Below, piece after piece: positions 55,863 through 64,000 of a stretch of 64,000 bases of DNA. Made by a program: the position numbers and the translations under genes. The stretch covers positions 910,501 to 974,500 of the forward strand of contig NZ_CP042261.1 of the NCBI RefSeq assembly GCF_007855645.1. Direction: 5' to 3'. The number at the start of each line of letters is the position of its first letter. Position 1 is the first letter of the stretch. Source of the DNA: Qingshengfaniella alkalisoli (lineage in GTDB: Bacteria > Pseudomonadota > Alphaproteobacteria > Rhodobacterales > Rhodobacteraceae). Below the pieces are notes generated by a model, which was not told the DNA's origin, did not search any database, and saw nothing but the letters and a program-made list of their open reading frames with translations.

Positions 55863-56330
55863 ATGACCTCAGCCCGCCCTTTTCTGCTTGCCGCAGCCAT
55901 CTTGACCGCAAGCACCGGTTTTGCAGCCGCACAGGATCAATTCGCCGGGGCGTTGAAAGCCCGGCAGGGACAGTTCCGGAACCTCGCCTTCAATCTCGGA
56001 ATCCTCGGCAGTATGGCCAAGGGTGAAGTGGACTATGACGCCGCCACGGCACAGGAGGCTGCGGATAATCTGGTTACCGTCACGGGCATCAGCCAGAACC
56101 TGCAATGGCCTGAAGGCTCGGACAATGGCAGCATCGATGGCACACGCGCCCTGCCCGACATCTTCACCAACATGGATGATTTCCGAACCAAATGGTCGGA
56201 TCTGCGGTTGAAGGCCGAAGAGATGCAGGCCGTTGCGGGAACGGGACAGGAGGCGTTGGGGCCTGCACTTGGCGGTGTCGGCGGAGCGTGTAGCGCCTGC
56301 CACGACATGTATCGCGCATCCGATAGCTGA
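55863..56330 (+). CDS. cytochrome c' family protein
   Basis: The 155-residue exported protein has a signal peptide ending at FAAAQ, a four-helix bundle pattern and a single C-terminal heme site CSACH near residue 143, the arrangement of cytochrome c' (heme near the C-terminus). Such proteins bind NO or transfer electrons in the periplasm. The start ATG at 55863 follows GGGAG. The next gene encodes a diheme cytochrome c five bases downstream, so they form an operon. Confidence 0.9.
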   Translation: MTSARPFLLAAAILTASTGFAAAQDQFAGALKARQGQFRNLAFNLGILGSMAKGEVDYDAATAQEAADNLVTVTGISQNLQWPEGSDNGSIDGTRALPDIFTNMDDFRTKWSDLRLKAEEMQAVAGTGQEALGPALGGVGGACSACHDMYRASDS

Positions 56331-56335
56331 TCTTC

Positions 56336-57226
56336 ATGCGGACGGTCTGGCTGGTCCTTGGCGGCGTCGCGATTTTTGCGGTCGCTTCCGGAGTGTTCGT
56401 GACACGCGCCACGCCGTTGCCCGAGACGAAAGTCGCAGGGCTGACAGGTGATCCTGACAACGGCGAGCGCGTGTTCTGGCGAACAGGATGCGCATCATGC
56501 CATGCCGCACCACAGGCGCAGGGAGCGGACCGGCTCGTCCTGAGCGGTGGGCAGGAATTTCCGTCAGACTTCGGCACGTTCGTCGCACCCAACATCTCTC
56601 CCGATCCAAAATCCGGCATAGGCAGCTGGTCGTTTCAAGACTTCGCATCTGCCGTTCAAAGGGGGGTCGCGCCGGACGGCACGCATCTATATCCAGCCTT
56701 CCCCTACACGGCCTATGCCAAGATGGACTTACAGGACGTCGCTGACCTGAAAGCGTACATGGACACGCTGCCTGCCTCTAGCGAGGCAAGTCTGCCCCAT
56801 GACGTCGCCTTCCCGTTCAACATCCGTCGCGCGGTCGGATTATGGAAACGGCTGTATCTGAGCGATGATTGGGTGATGGTGAATACCGCCGATCCGCAGG
56901 TCGAGGCCGGTCGCTATATCGTCGAGGCCCAGGCGCATTGCGCCGAATGTCACACGGCGCGGGACGAGCTGGGCGGGCTGGACGCGGCAAGCTGGATGGG
57001 CGGTGCGCCAAACCCGTCAGGCAACGGATCAATCCCCAACATCACGCCGGCGAAGCTGAATTGGTCGGCGACGGATATCGCCTATTATCTGGAATCGGGG
57101 TTTACGCCTGAGTTCGACTCCGCCGGTGGGCACATGGCGAGTGTCGTTGCCAATTTCGCCAATCTGCCCGCCGAAGATCGCGACGCGGTCGCGGCCTATG
57201 TGAAGGCGCTTGATCCGGTCGAATGA
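56336..57226 (+). CDS. diheme cytochrome c (periplasmic/membrane-anchored)
   Basis: The 296-residue protein has an N-terminal helix (LVLGGVAIFAVASGVFV), a first heme site CASCH and a second CAECH, each followed by the distal Met region of class I c domains. The layout resembles cytochrome c subunits of membrane alcohol/aldehyde dehydrogenases or thiosulfate systems, but no dehydrogenase is adjacent. The partner is likely the cytochrome c' upstream. It ends three bases before the convergent lipA. Confidence 0.88.
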   Translation: MRTVWLVLGGVAIFAVASGVFVTRATPLPETKVAGLTGDPDNGERVFWRTGCASCHAAPQAQGADRLVLSGGQEFPSDFGTFVAPNISPDPKSGIGSWSFQDFASAVQRGVAPDGTHLYPAFPYTAYAKMDLQDVADLKAYMDTLPASSEASLPHDVAFPFNIRRAVGLWKRLYLSDDWVMVNTADPQVEAGRYIVEAQAHCAECHTARDELGGLDAASWMGGAPNPSGNGSIPNITPAKLNWSATDIAYYLESGFTPEFDSAGGHMASVVANFANLPAEDRDAVAAYVKALDPVE

Positions 57227-57229
57227 CGC

Positions 57230-58183
57230 TCAGGCGCCCTTTTGCAGCCTAGCCAGCCGAGCCGCGCGCAGCTGCGCAAAATCATCGCCCGCGTGATAGC
57301 TCGAGCGCGTCAGCGGCGTGGCCGATACCATCAGGAAGCCTTTGCCATATGCTGTTTTTTCATAGGCGGCAAATTCCTCGGGGGTGACGAACCGGTCGAC
57401 GCGGTGATGCTTGGATGTCGGCTGCAGATACTGGCCGATGGTCAGGAAATCGACATCTGCCGCACGCATGTCATCCATGACCTGCTGAACGCCCTGACGA
57501 TCTTCACCCAGACCTACCATGATGCCCGATTTGGTGAACATGGAGGGATCCAACTCCTTCACGCGCTGCAACAGGCGCAATGAATGGAAATAACGCGCGC
57601 CTGGACGCACCGACGGATATAGTCCGGGGACCGTTTCAAGGTTGTGGTTGAAAACATCCGGCTTGGCCTCGACCACCGTTTCCAGAACTGACGGGTCACA
57701 CTTCAGGAAGTCGGGTGTCAGGATTTCGATGGTCGTATCCGGTGACCGGTGGCGCACGGCCCGAATGGTCTGTGCGAAATGTTCGGCGCCGCCATCATCC
57801 ACATCGTCGCGGTCCACCGAGGTGATCACGACGTGGTTGAGGCCCAGCTTCTGAACCGCATCGGCAACCCGGCCCGGTTCGAACACGTCAAGCGCTTCGG
57901 GTCGACCCGTCGCCACATTGCAGAAGGTACAGCCGCGCGTGCAGATGTCGCCCATGATCATCATGGTGGCGTGGCCCTGCGACCAGCATTCACCGACATT
58001 CGGGCAACCCGCTTCTTCGCAGACGGTGGACAGGCGGTGTTCGCGCATGATCTCGCGCGTTTTCAAATAACCTTCGCCGCCCGGTGCCTTTACCCTGATC
58101 CAGTCCGGTTTCTTCGGTTGGGCATTGTCCTTGCGGTGCGCCTTTTCAGGGTGGCGTTGAGCTGGGATTTTCAGATCGCGCAT
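57230..58183 (-). CDS. lipA: lipoyl synthase
   Basis: The 317-residue radical-SAM enzyme has both cluster motifs: auxiliary Cys55-Cys60-Cys66 ([12 protein letters not shown]) and SAM-binding CTRGCTFC (Cys81, 85, 88), plus the C-terminal RSSYHAG serine ligand. It inserts two sulfurs into octanoyl groups to make lipoate. A strong GGAGGAGAG precedes the ATG. It converges on the diheme cytochrome gene. Confidence 0.97.
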   Translation of the reverse strand: MRDLKIPAQRHPEKAHRKDNAQPKKPDWIRVKAPGGEGYLKTREIMREHRLSTVCEEAGCPNVGECWSQGHATMMIMGDICTRGCTFCNVATGRPEALDVFEPGRVADAVQKLGLNHVVITSVDRDDVDDGGAEHFAQTIRAVRHRSPDTTIEILTPDFLKCDPSVLETVVEAKPDVFNHNLETVPGLYPSVRPGARYFHSLRLLQRVKELDPSMFTKSGIMVGLGEDRQGVQQVMDDMRAADVDFLTIGQYLQPTSKHHRVDRFVTPEEFAAYEKTAYGKGFLMVSATPLTRSSYHAGDDFAQLRAARLARLQKGA

Positions 58184-58271
58184 GTTTTCTCTCTCCTCCG
58201 CATGAACATAGCCGTCCCTGCGTGGTTTGTCGTCTGTCTATGACGCATAGCTGCCATAAGCTCAAGAAATG

Positions 58272-59189
58272 TCACGAGGCCTGCTTTTCAATGCCTTTGG
58301 GGTTGGAAGCTGCCAGGGCGGACTGTCCGGCCTGCGACAGGATATGCGCGAGTTCGGAAAACCACATCTCCGCCTGGTCCGTGGCGATACGGACCACACC
58401 GATCTGGCGGGACGCGCCTGCGAGCGGTTGGACGACAAGGCCGGGTGTCGCGGCTTGCTCGGTCGCGAGGGCGATCTGCGGAAGAATGGTCACGCCCAAT
58501 CCCTGCCCGGCCAAGCGGCACAGGCTTGAGAGCGATGCGGCACTCGTTGTGGGTTGCTCGGCAATCCCTAATGCGGCATGGGCCTGATCTGTCAGACAAT
58601 GGTCGGCACCCAGGGTCAACAGGTCGTGCGGCTCCAAGGTGCTTCGGTCGGACACTGCCGGATGATGTGGCTGTCCCGCGATGAAGAGAGGATCCTCGAA
58701 CAGCGCGGCGGCATGTAGGTCACCCGATGCTTGTGGCAGGGACATCACCGCCACATCCAGATCCCCCGCACGAAGACCATGCAGCAGCGATCCTGCCGGG
58801 GCTTCTGTCAAAGCCATACCACGCAGCATCCGCGGCAGTCCGCCCTGTCCGCCCTGTCCGCCCAGATGCGGTATGAAGTAAGGCGCGACGGTCGGGATGA
58901 TGCCCAGCCGCAGTTTTGCACCAAGTACGCCTCGCCGCGCCGCGCCTTCCAGATCAGCGACATCGGCAAGAATGGACAACGCGCGCCGCAACGCATCTTG
59001 TCCCGCAGCCGTCAGGCGAACTCCGCCGGTACGGCGCTCGACAAGCGTCGCGGCAAGACTTGTTTCAAGTTCCTTCATCTGCATCGAAAGCGCGGGCTGC
59101 GACACATGCATCCGCTCGGCCGCAGCACCGAAGCTGCCGGTTTCGGCGAGAGCCTGAAGATAACGAAGCTGTCGAAGTGTCACTGGCAT
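58272..59189 (-). CDS. OxyR-like LysR family regulator
   Basis: The 305-residue protein has an N-terminal LysR helix-turn-helix and an OxyR-type effector domain: LRLGIIPTVAPYFIPH and GADHCLTDQ, where Cys198 matches E. coli OxyR Cys199. The residue at the place of the resolving Cys208 is Leu, so the classical disulfide cannot form; Cys226 is a possible substitute. A (GGQ)2GG insertion (about residues 110-117) corresponds to a 9-bp tandem repeat. It may sense peroxide or a related signal through a different chemistry. It is divergent from urtA. Confidence 0.82.
   Translation of the reverse strand: MPVTLRQLRYLQALAETGSFGAAAERMHVSQPALSMQMKELETSLAATLVERRTGGVRLTAAGQDALRRALSILADVADLEGAARRGVLGAKLRLGIIPTVAPYFIPHLGGQGGQGGLPRMLRGMALTEAPAGSLLHGLRAGDLDVAVMSLPQASGDLHAAALFEDPLFIAGQPHHPAVSDRSTLEPHDLLTLGADHCLTDQAHAALGIAEQPTTSAASLSSLCRLAGQGLGVTILPQIALATEQAATPGLVVQPLAGASRQIGVVRIATDQAEMWFSELAHILSQAGQSALAASNPKGIEKQAS
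58840..58864 (+). repeat. 9-bp tandem repeat in the OxyR-like gene
   Basis: TCCGCCCTG occurs in consecutive copies (the last one diverging), encoding Gly-Gly-Gln on the minus strand. Length change by slippage would stay in frame. Confidence 0.6.
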
Positions 59190-59264
59190 CGGCGCGTCCT
59201 ATCACAACCGGCGGCGAGCGCAATTTGCATCCAACGTCCACATATCGCACAGCAATTAGGCACA

Positions 59265-59279
59265 GCACAATTATTGTGC
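59265..59279. promoter_or_regulatory. NtrC-type palindrome upstream of urtA
   Basis: GCACAATTATTGTGC is a perfect inverted repeat with the GCAC-N7-GTGC spacing of the enterobacterial NtrC consensus (TGCAC..GTGCA). It lies 266 bp before urtA and 76 bp before the divergent LysR gene. ntrBC are encoded in the same window. Other LysR-type uses are possible. Confidence 0.5.
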
Positions 59280-59465
59280 ATCTGTTCTGAACAAGAGGCA
59301 GGGATCTGACCGAAGAATAGGCGCGGCTCGTCTCCTTGCCTTTCGGTCACCGGCCAATCGGGTTTTTCTGCAGACGCCGACGGGGAGCCCCCGCCGGCAG
59401 ATGTGCGGAGGCTGATTGCTTGACCGGCCACCTGCCCCCGCACGGTGCAACACGAGTTGCGAGGG

Positions 59466-59471
59466 TAAAAT
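59466..59471 (+). promoter_or_regulatory. possible -10 element of the urt operon
   Basis: TAAAAT lies about 75 bp before the urtA ATG with no good -35, which fits an activator-dependent promoter. A GCACGGTGC sequence sits at about the -35 position. The rest of the 59190-59545 gap holds no coding frame. Confidence 0.35.
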
Positions 59472-59545
59472 ATGATTGAAACCGCTGAACACAACAGCGT
59501 GTCCGACCTGCCCATCGCAGCCCAGACAACAGGGGACTGGGAGAT

Positions 59546-60829
59546 ATGAAGAATTTCGCGAAGCTTCTTGGGGGCGCAAGCGCCGCCACCATCATGCTGC
59601 ACGGGCTTGCCTTCGCACAGGACGACACGATCAAGGTGGGCATCCTGCATTCGCTGTCCGGAACGATGGCAATCTCGGAAACGACACTCAAAGACACCAT
59701 GCTGATGCTGATCGAGCAGCAAAACGCCAAGGGCGGCGTCATGGGTAAACAGCTTGAGGCGGTTGTTGTCGATCCGGCATCGGACTGGCCGCTCTTTGCC
59801 GAAAAAGCGCGCGAATTGCTGACCGTTCAAGATGTGGACGTGATCTTCGGCTGCTGGACATCGGTCAGCCGCAAATCCGTTCTGCCGGTGATCGAGGAAC
59901 TGAACGGACTTCTGTTCTACCCGGTGCAGTATGAAGGCGAGGAAAGTTCCAAGAATGTCTTCTACACCGGCGCCGCGCCGAACCAGCAGGCCATTCCGGC
60001 GACCGACTACTTCCTCGAAGAACTGGGCGTCGAGAAGTTCGCGCTGCTTGGCACCGACTATGTCTATCCGCGCACGACCAACAACATTCTAGAAGCCTAT
60101 CTTAAGGACAAGGGAATCCCCGAAGACGATATCTTCGTCAACTACACGCCGTTTGGCCATTCCGACTGGTCCAAGATCGTGTCGGACGTTGTGGCTCTCG
60201 GCGCCGATGGCAAGAAGGTCGGCGTGATTTCCACCATCAACGGTGACGCGAATATCGGCTTCTACAAGGAACTGGCGGCAGCAGGTGTTTCTGCAGACGA
60301 TATCCCGGTCGTGGCGTTTTCGGTGGGTGAAGAAGAGCTGTCCGGTCTCGACACCTCGAACCTTGTCGGACACCTGGCCGCATGGAACTATTTCCAGTCG
60401 GCCGACACGGCCGAAAACGAAGAATTCGTGACCGAATGGAAGACCTTTGCCGGTGAAGACCGCGTGACCAACGACCCGATGGAGGCGCATTACATCGGGT
60501 TCAACATGTGGGTAAACGCCGTCGAGGAAGCCGGAACAACCGATGTCGATGCGGTGTCTGACGCGATGATCGGGCAGACCTTCCCGAACCTGACGGGTGG
60601 CGAAGCGGAAATGTTGCCGAACCACCATCTGTCCAAGCCGGTGCTGATCGGTGAAATCCAGGCGGACGGTCAATTCGACATCATTTCGGAAACCGATCCG
60701 GTGCCGGGCGACGCCTGGACCGACTTCCTGCCGGAATCTGCTGTCCTGACCTCTGACTGGGCTGAACTCGATTGCGGTATGTACAACACCGAAACCGAAA
60801 CCTGCGTCCAGATGAAGTCGAACTACTGA
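59546..60829 (+). CDS. urtA: urea ABC transporter substrate-binding protein
   Basis: The 427-residue periplasmic protein has a signal peptide ending in FAQ and the UrtA signatures DTIKVGILHSLSGTMAISE, DWPLFAEKARELL and GCWTSVSRKSVLPV. It binds urea (or short amides) for the high-affinity UrtABCDE system. A GGGAGAT site precedes the ATG. It is the first gene of the operon, followed by urtB and urtC. Confidence 0.95.
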   Translation: MKNFAKLLGGASAATIMLHGLAFAQDDTIKVGILHSLSGTMAISETTLKDTMLMLIEQQNAKGGVMGKQLEAVVVDPASDWPLFAEKARELLTVQDVDVIFGCWTSVSRKSVLPVIEELNGLLFYPVQYEGEESSKNVFYTGAAPNQQAIPATDYFLEELGVEKFALLGTDYVYPRTTNNILEAYLKDKGIPEDDIFVNYTPFGHSDWSKIVSDVVALGADGKKVGVISTINGDANIGFYKELAAAGVSADDIPVVAFSVGEEELSGLDTSNLVGHLAAWNYFQSADTAENEEFVTEWKTFAGEDRVTNDPMEAHYIGFNMWVNAVEEAGTTDVDAVSDAMIGQTFPNLTGGEAEMLPNHHLSKPVLIGEIQADGQFDIISETDPVPGDAWTDFLPESAVLTSDWAELDCGMYNTETETCVQMKSNY

Positions 60830-60894
60830 TCTGACCTAAGATGATCCGGGGGGCGCATGTTGCGCCTCCCGCACAGACGAAGAAACGGGTTTCC

Positions 60895-62850
60895 ATGTTC
60901 CGGCACCTCATCTCGGCAGTATGTCTGCTGGTTTCCTTGACCTGCCCTGCTGCGGCGCAAGATGCGACCATACAGGACCTGCTGCAAGAACACCGTGATA
61001 TCATCCTCGACAGTTCCCGCCGCACCATTGGCCCGGCCATTGATGCGCTTGGAAACAGCGACCTGCCCGCAGCCCAGACAGTGCTGGAAAAATGGCAGAA
61101 CAAGGAAATGTGGTACCGCGAAAGCGATGACGGGTTCTACTATGCCGAGGAAGTGGACCGCGACACGCTGCGCCTGTTCGACTTTGCAACCAACGAGGAT
61201 CTGGGCGAAGCGCCCGAAGATGACCTGGAACAACTCAAGCCCAATAGTGGCATACGCGGGCTGATCGGCGCGGCGCTGGTGCAGTTCCAACTGAAATCGG
61301 ACGACAAGACCACCCGGATCGCGGCGCTGGACGGGATTGCGCGCGACGCGGAAGAATCGCACCTGGCGGCTTTACGCAGCGCGATCGAACAGGAAACGGA
61401 TGCGGATGTCGCCGCACGCATGGCGCGGCTTGAACGTCTGCTGACCATCGAATTCGGCGCAACCGATGAAGAACGGGTGGAGGCGATTGAAAGCTTCAAG
61501 GGGGATCTGGGTGTGGATGTGCGCGCTGCCCTGAACCCGATCCTCGTAACTCGCCGGGAAGCCGCTGACGCCCTGCCCGACGACGCCAATATCGCGAATG
61601 AATTGCGACCGGGCACGGACGCTTTGACGCAAGACGAAGCCTACACGTTGCTGGTCGAGGAAAGCTTGGCAGAACCGCGCATTTCAACAGCTGACCGTGA
61701 CGCGGCGCTGGTGGCGAACATCCAGGACCGAAAGGTCGCGGGCATTCCGGTCGGTCGATTGAACAATGATACGGAGCGCGACGCCGCCTATGCAGCCCTG
61801 GCCGATCTGTCACTGGTCCCGCCGACCGTCACGGAGGAAGACTTCAACGCGGCGCTCGACAATCATGTCTTTTTTGACCGCTACCTTCAGCCATCAAGCG
61901 CCCTGACCGATGCGGCGCAGGACACGCTCCGGTCGATCGAATTGAAAGTCGCTCTGAACCGCTTTGCGGATCTGACGCTGGACGCGATGTCGCTGGCCTC
62001 GATCTACTTCCTTGCGGCCATCGGGCTGGCCGTCACTTTCGGTGTGATGGGTGTGATCAATATGGCCCATGGCGAATTCATCATGATGGGCGCCTATACC
62101 GGCTATGTCGTGCAGCAGATCATCCCGGATTACACCGTGTCGATCGTCGTGGCGCTGCCGCTGGCGTTCTGCGTGACTTTCGCGGCGGGCGTGGCGATGG
62201 AACGGCTGGTGATCCGCTGGCTTTACAACAGCCCGCTGGAGACCTTGCTCGCCACCTTCGGGATTTCTATCGCGCTTCAGCAGATCGCGAAGAACATCTT
62301 CGGTACGCAAGCCCGCCCGCTGACCTCGCCCGGTTGGCTGGACGGGGCGCTGGTTTTTAACGATGTCGTGTCGATCAGCTATATCCGCATCGCGATTTTC
62401 GCGTTGGCGATCATCTTCGCGGTGTTGGTGATGTTCATCATGAACCGAACACGGCTGGGGCTTGAGGTGCGCGCCGTGACCCAAAACCCCGCAATGGCAT
62501 CATCAATGGGCATCAATCCCGACCGGATCAACATGCTGACCTTCGGGTTGGGATCGGGCATCGCGGGGATCGCGGGCGTCGCCATCGGGCTGTTTTCCAA
62601 GGTCACGTCGGAGTTGGGCCAAGATTACATCGTGCAAAGCTTCATGACCGTGGTGATCGGCGGTGTGGGCAACATCTGGGGGACCATCGCGGGTGCCACG
62701 CTGATCGGATTCCTGCAAAAGGGGATCGAGTGGATGAACCCGTCCAATTCGCTCGCCGCGCAGACCTACATGATCATCTTCATCATCATCTTCATCCAGT
62801 TCCGGCCACGAGGGATTATCGCCCTCAAGGGTCGCGCGGCGGGGGCCTGA
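60895..62850 (+). CDS. urtB: urea ABC transporter permease UrtB
   Basis: The 651-residue protein has a signal-like N-terminus (LISAVCLLVSLTCPAAAQ), a periplasmic region of about 340 residues, and a C-terminal permease (from AMSLASIYFLAAIGLAVTFGVMG) with the HxGEFIMMGAYTGY and LGxxxRAVTQNPAMASSMG motifs. Long N-terminal extensions are normal for UrtB. The frame begins at 60841; the ATG at 60895 gives a clean signal. UrtC follows three bases after. Confidence 0.92.
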   Translation: MFRHLISAVCLLVSLTCPAAAQDATIQDLLQEHRDIILDSSRRTIGPAIDALGNSDLPAAQTVLEKWQNKEMWYRESDDGFYYAEEVDRDTLRLFDFATNEDLGEAPEDDLEQLKPNSGIRGLIGAALVQFQLKSDDKTTRIAALDGIARDAEESHLAALRSAIEQETDADVAARMARLERLLTIEFGATDEERVEAIESFKGDLGVDVRAALNPILVTRREAADALPDDANIANELRPGTDALTQDEAYTLLVEESLAEPRISTADRDAALVANIQDRKVAGIPVGRLNNDTERDAAYAALADLSLVPPTVTEEDFNAALDNHVFFDRYLQPSSALTDAAQDTLRSIELKVALNRFADLTLDAMSLASIYFLAAIGLAVTFGVMGVINMAHGEFIMMGAYTGYVVQQIIPDYTVSIVVALPLAFCVTFAAGVAMERLVIRWLYNSPLETLLATFGISIALQQIAKNIFGTQARPLTSPGWLDGALVFNDVVSISYIRIAIFALAIIFAVLVMFIMNRTRLGLEVRAVTQNPAMASSMGINPDRINMLTFGLGSGIAGIAGVAIGLFSKVTSELGQDYIVQSFMTVVIGGVGNIWGTIAGATLIGFLQKGIEWMNPSNSLAAQTYMIIFIIIFIQFRPRGIIALKGRAAGA

Positions 62851-62853
62851 GCC

Positions 62854-64000
62854 ATGAGACAAAGCTTCATCGCCAAGAACCCGTCGGTGCTGGTCTTCCT
62901 TGCCTGTCTTGCACTCTTCACCCTGACGGTGACGGTGCTGGCCGAAGGCTTCGGGATCGGCGTGATTTCCACGAGCTTCGTGAAAACATTGGGCAAGACG
63001 TTGTGCCTGTGTCTGGTTGCAATCGCGATGGATCTTGTCTGGGGCTACTGCGGCATCCTGAGCCTTGGGCATTTCGCGTTTTTCGGGTTGGGCGGCTACA
63101 TGATCGGCATGTGGCTGATGTATGAGCGCACCAGGCTGATCGTCGCGGATTCACTGGCGGCGGCGCAACTTCCCCCTACCCCGCAGGAAATCTCCGGCGC
63201 CATCGGTTCGCAGATTTTCGGCGTCGTGGGCAGCAGCGACTTTCCGTTCGTCTGGGGCTTTGCGCACAGCCTGACGCTGCAGTTGATGCTGGTTGTACTG
63301 GTCCCCGGCCTGCTGGCGCTGGTCTTCGGGTGGCTTGCCTTCCGCAGCCGCGTCACGGGCGTTTACCTGTCGATCCTCACGCAGGCGATGACGCTGGCGC
63401 TCGCGCTGTACCTGTTCCAGAATGAAAGCGGTTTGCGCGGCAATAACGGGCTGTCGGGGCTCCAGAACCTGCCGGGGTTGGACGCGGTGCCGCAATCCAT
63501 CATCTCAATCTGGTTCCTGTGGGGATCGGCGTTGGCGCTTGGCCTTGGCTACATGCTGGGGGCCTGGGTCGTGTCCGGCAAGTTCGGCAATGTCATCAAG
63601 GGCATCCGGGATGACGAGGCCCGTGTGCGCTTCCTGGGCTATTCCGTGGAAAGCTACAAGCTGTTCATCTTCACGCTGACCGCCATCATCGCAGGGATCG
63701 CGGGTGCGCTTTATTACCCGCAGGCGGGTATCATCAACCCGGGCGAGATCGCCCCGATCGCGTCGATCTACCTCGCCGTCTGGGTGGCCATCGGTGGTCG
63801 CGGGCGTCTCTACGGCGCAGTCATCGGCGCGGCCGTGGTGTCACTTCTGTCGACCTGGTTCACGGGCGGCCAGGCCCCCGACATCCCGCTGGGCTTCTAT
63901 ACAATCAGTTGGGTCGATTGGTGGCAGGTGCTGCTGGGGCTGTCCTTCGTTCTGGTGACGCTGTTCGCACCCAAAGGCATCGGCGGGCTGTTCGACCTGA
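62854..64000 (+). CDS. urtC: urea ABC transporter permease UrtC (3' end outside window)
   Basis: The frame opens at ATG 62854, three bases after the urtB stop, and stays open to base 64000 (382 codons visible). The visible part begins MRQSFIAKNPSVLVFLACL, with the LDLVWGYCGILSLGHFAFFGLGGYMIG permease motif and a late GIRDDEARVRFLGYSV and GLFDL. Membrane permease of the urea transporter. The stop and the ATPase genes urtDE lie beyond the window. Length already matches UrtC. Confidence 0.92.
   Translation, partial: MRQSFIAKNPSVLVFLACLALFTLTVTVLAEGFGIGVISTSFVKTLGKTLCLCLVAIAMDLVWGYCGILSLGHFAFFGLGGYMIGMWLMYERTRLIVADSLAAAQLPPTPQEISGAIGSQIFGVVGSSDFPFVWGFAHSLTLQLMLVVLVPGLLALVFGWLAFRSRVTGVYLSILTQAMTLALALYLFQNESGLRGNNGLSGLQNLPGLDAVPQSIISIWFLWGSALALGLGYMLGAWVVSGKFGNVIKGIRDDEARVRFLGYSVESYKLFIFTLTAIIAGIAGALYYPQAGIINPGEIAPIASIYLAVWVAIGGRGRLYGAVIGAAVVSLLSTWFTGGQAPDIPLGFYTISWVDWWQVLLGLSFVLVTLFAPKGIGGLFDL

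Overview
The window is a dense chromosomal segment of a GC-rich alphaproteobacterium, most likely Rhodobacteraceae (Roseobacter/Rhodobacter group). The evidence is the gene order dusB(nifR3)-ntrB-ntrC-ntrY-ntrX-trkA-trkH-hfq-hflX, the fused ispDF, a HemB without the zinc cysteines, an NtrC without the GAFTGA loop, and the usg, DUF502 and urtABC genes. The species cannot be named from the sequence alone. No CRISPR array, IS element, rRNA, integrase or prophage was seen. One tRNA gene is present.

Layout. 1-2308: the 3' part of an LpxD-family acyltransferase, then an acyl carrier protein and a KAS-type condensing enzyme. 2332-9523: IalB-like protein, HerA-like ATPase, CNNM/CorC protein, gyrA and usg. 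9520-12582: dsbB, a YqaA/DedA protein and a TRAP permease pair without its binding protein. 12636-13355: tRNA-Leu(CAA) followed, about 635 bp downstream, by a degenerate copy of its own 3' half, with a small islet between. 13536-15977: modABC. 16049-19745: a small membrane protein and a three-gene sugar operon behind a TTGACA promoter and a long leader. 20064-22878: a LuxR-type regulator without a visible LuxI, then tsf and rpsB. 23107-28186: psuK-psuG, DUF502, LysE exporter, patatin and bdhA. 28459-35723: a YejA-like binding protein, a FrnE-like DsbA, a Bcr/CflA-type MFS pump and mfd. 35789-40593: membrane protein, hemB, a Tat-type YSC84 lipoprotein and a penicillin-acylase-family enzyme. 40590-52387: a long leftward block carrying hflX, hfq, trkHA, ntrXY, ntrCB and dusB. 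52578-57226: ispDF, pgpA, pncC, a COQ10/RatA-like protein, hpt and two cytochromes c. 57230-59189: lipA and an OxyR-like LysR regulator. 59546-64000: urtA, urtB and most of urtC, cut by the window edge.

The genes connect in two main ways. Nitrogen control (ntrBC, ntrYX, dusB) and a urea/short-amide uptake operon (urtABC) lie in the same window, and a GCAC-N7-GTGC palindrome of the classical NtrC type lies upstream of urtA. Translation and RNA functions (rpsB-tsf, hfq-hflX, dusB, mfd, tRNA-Leu) form the housekeeping core.

The most interesting unannotated signals are these: two candidate leftward small RNAs (about 3060-3130 and 28271-28349), each with a sigma70-like promoter, compact hairpins and a clean intrinsic terminator; an hflX reading frame that appears to start at a CTG overlapping the hfq stop; the tRNA-Leu 3'-end duplication; the GTAAGG/CCTTAC and AACTATAGTT-centred alternative hairpins; and an OxyR-like protein that keeps the peroxidatic cysteine but lacks the resolving one. 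All of these come from reading the sequence. None was tested by search or folding software.
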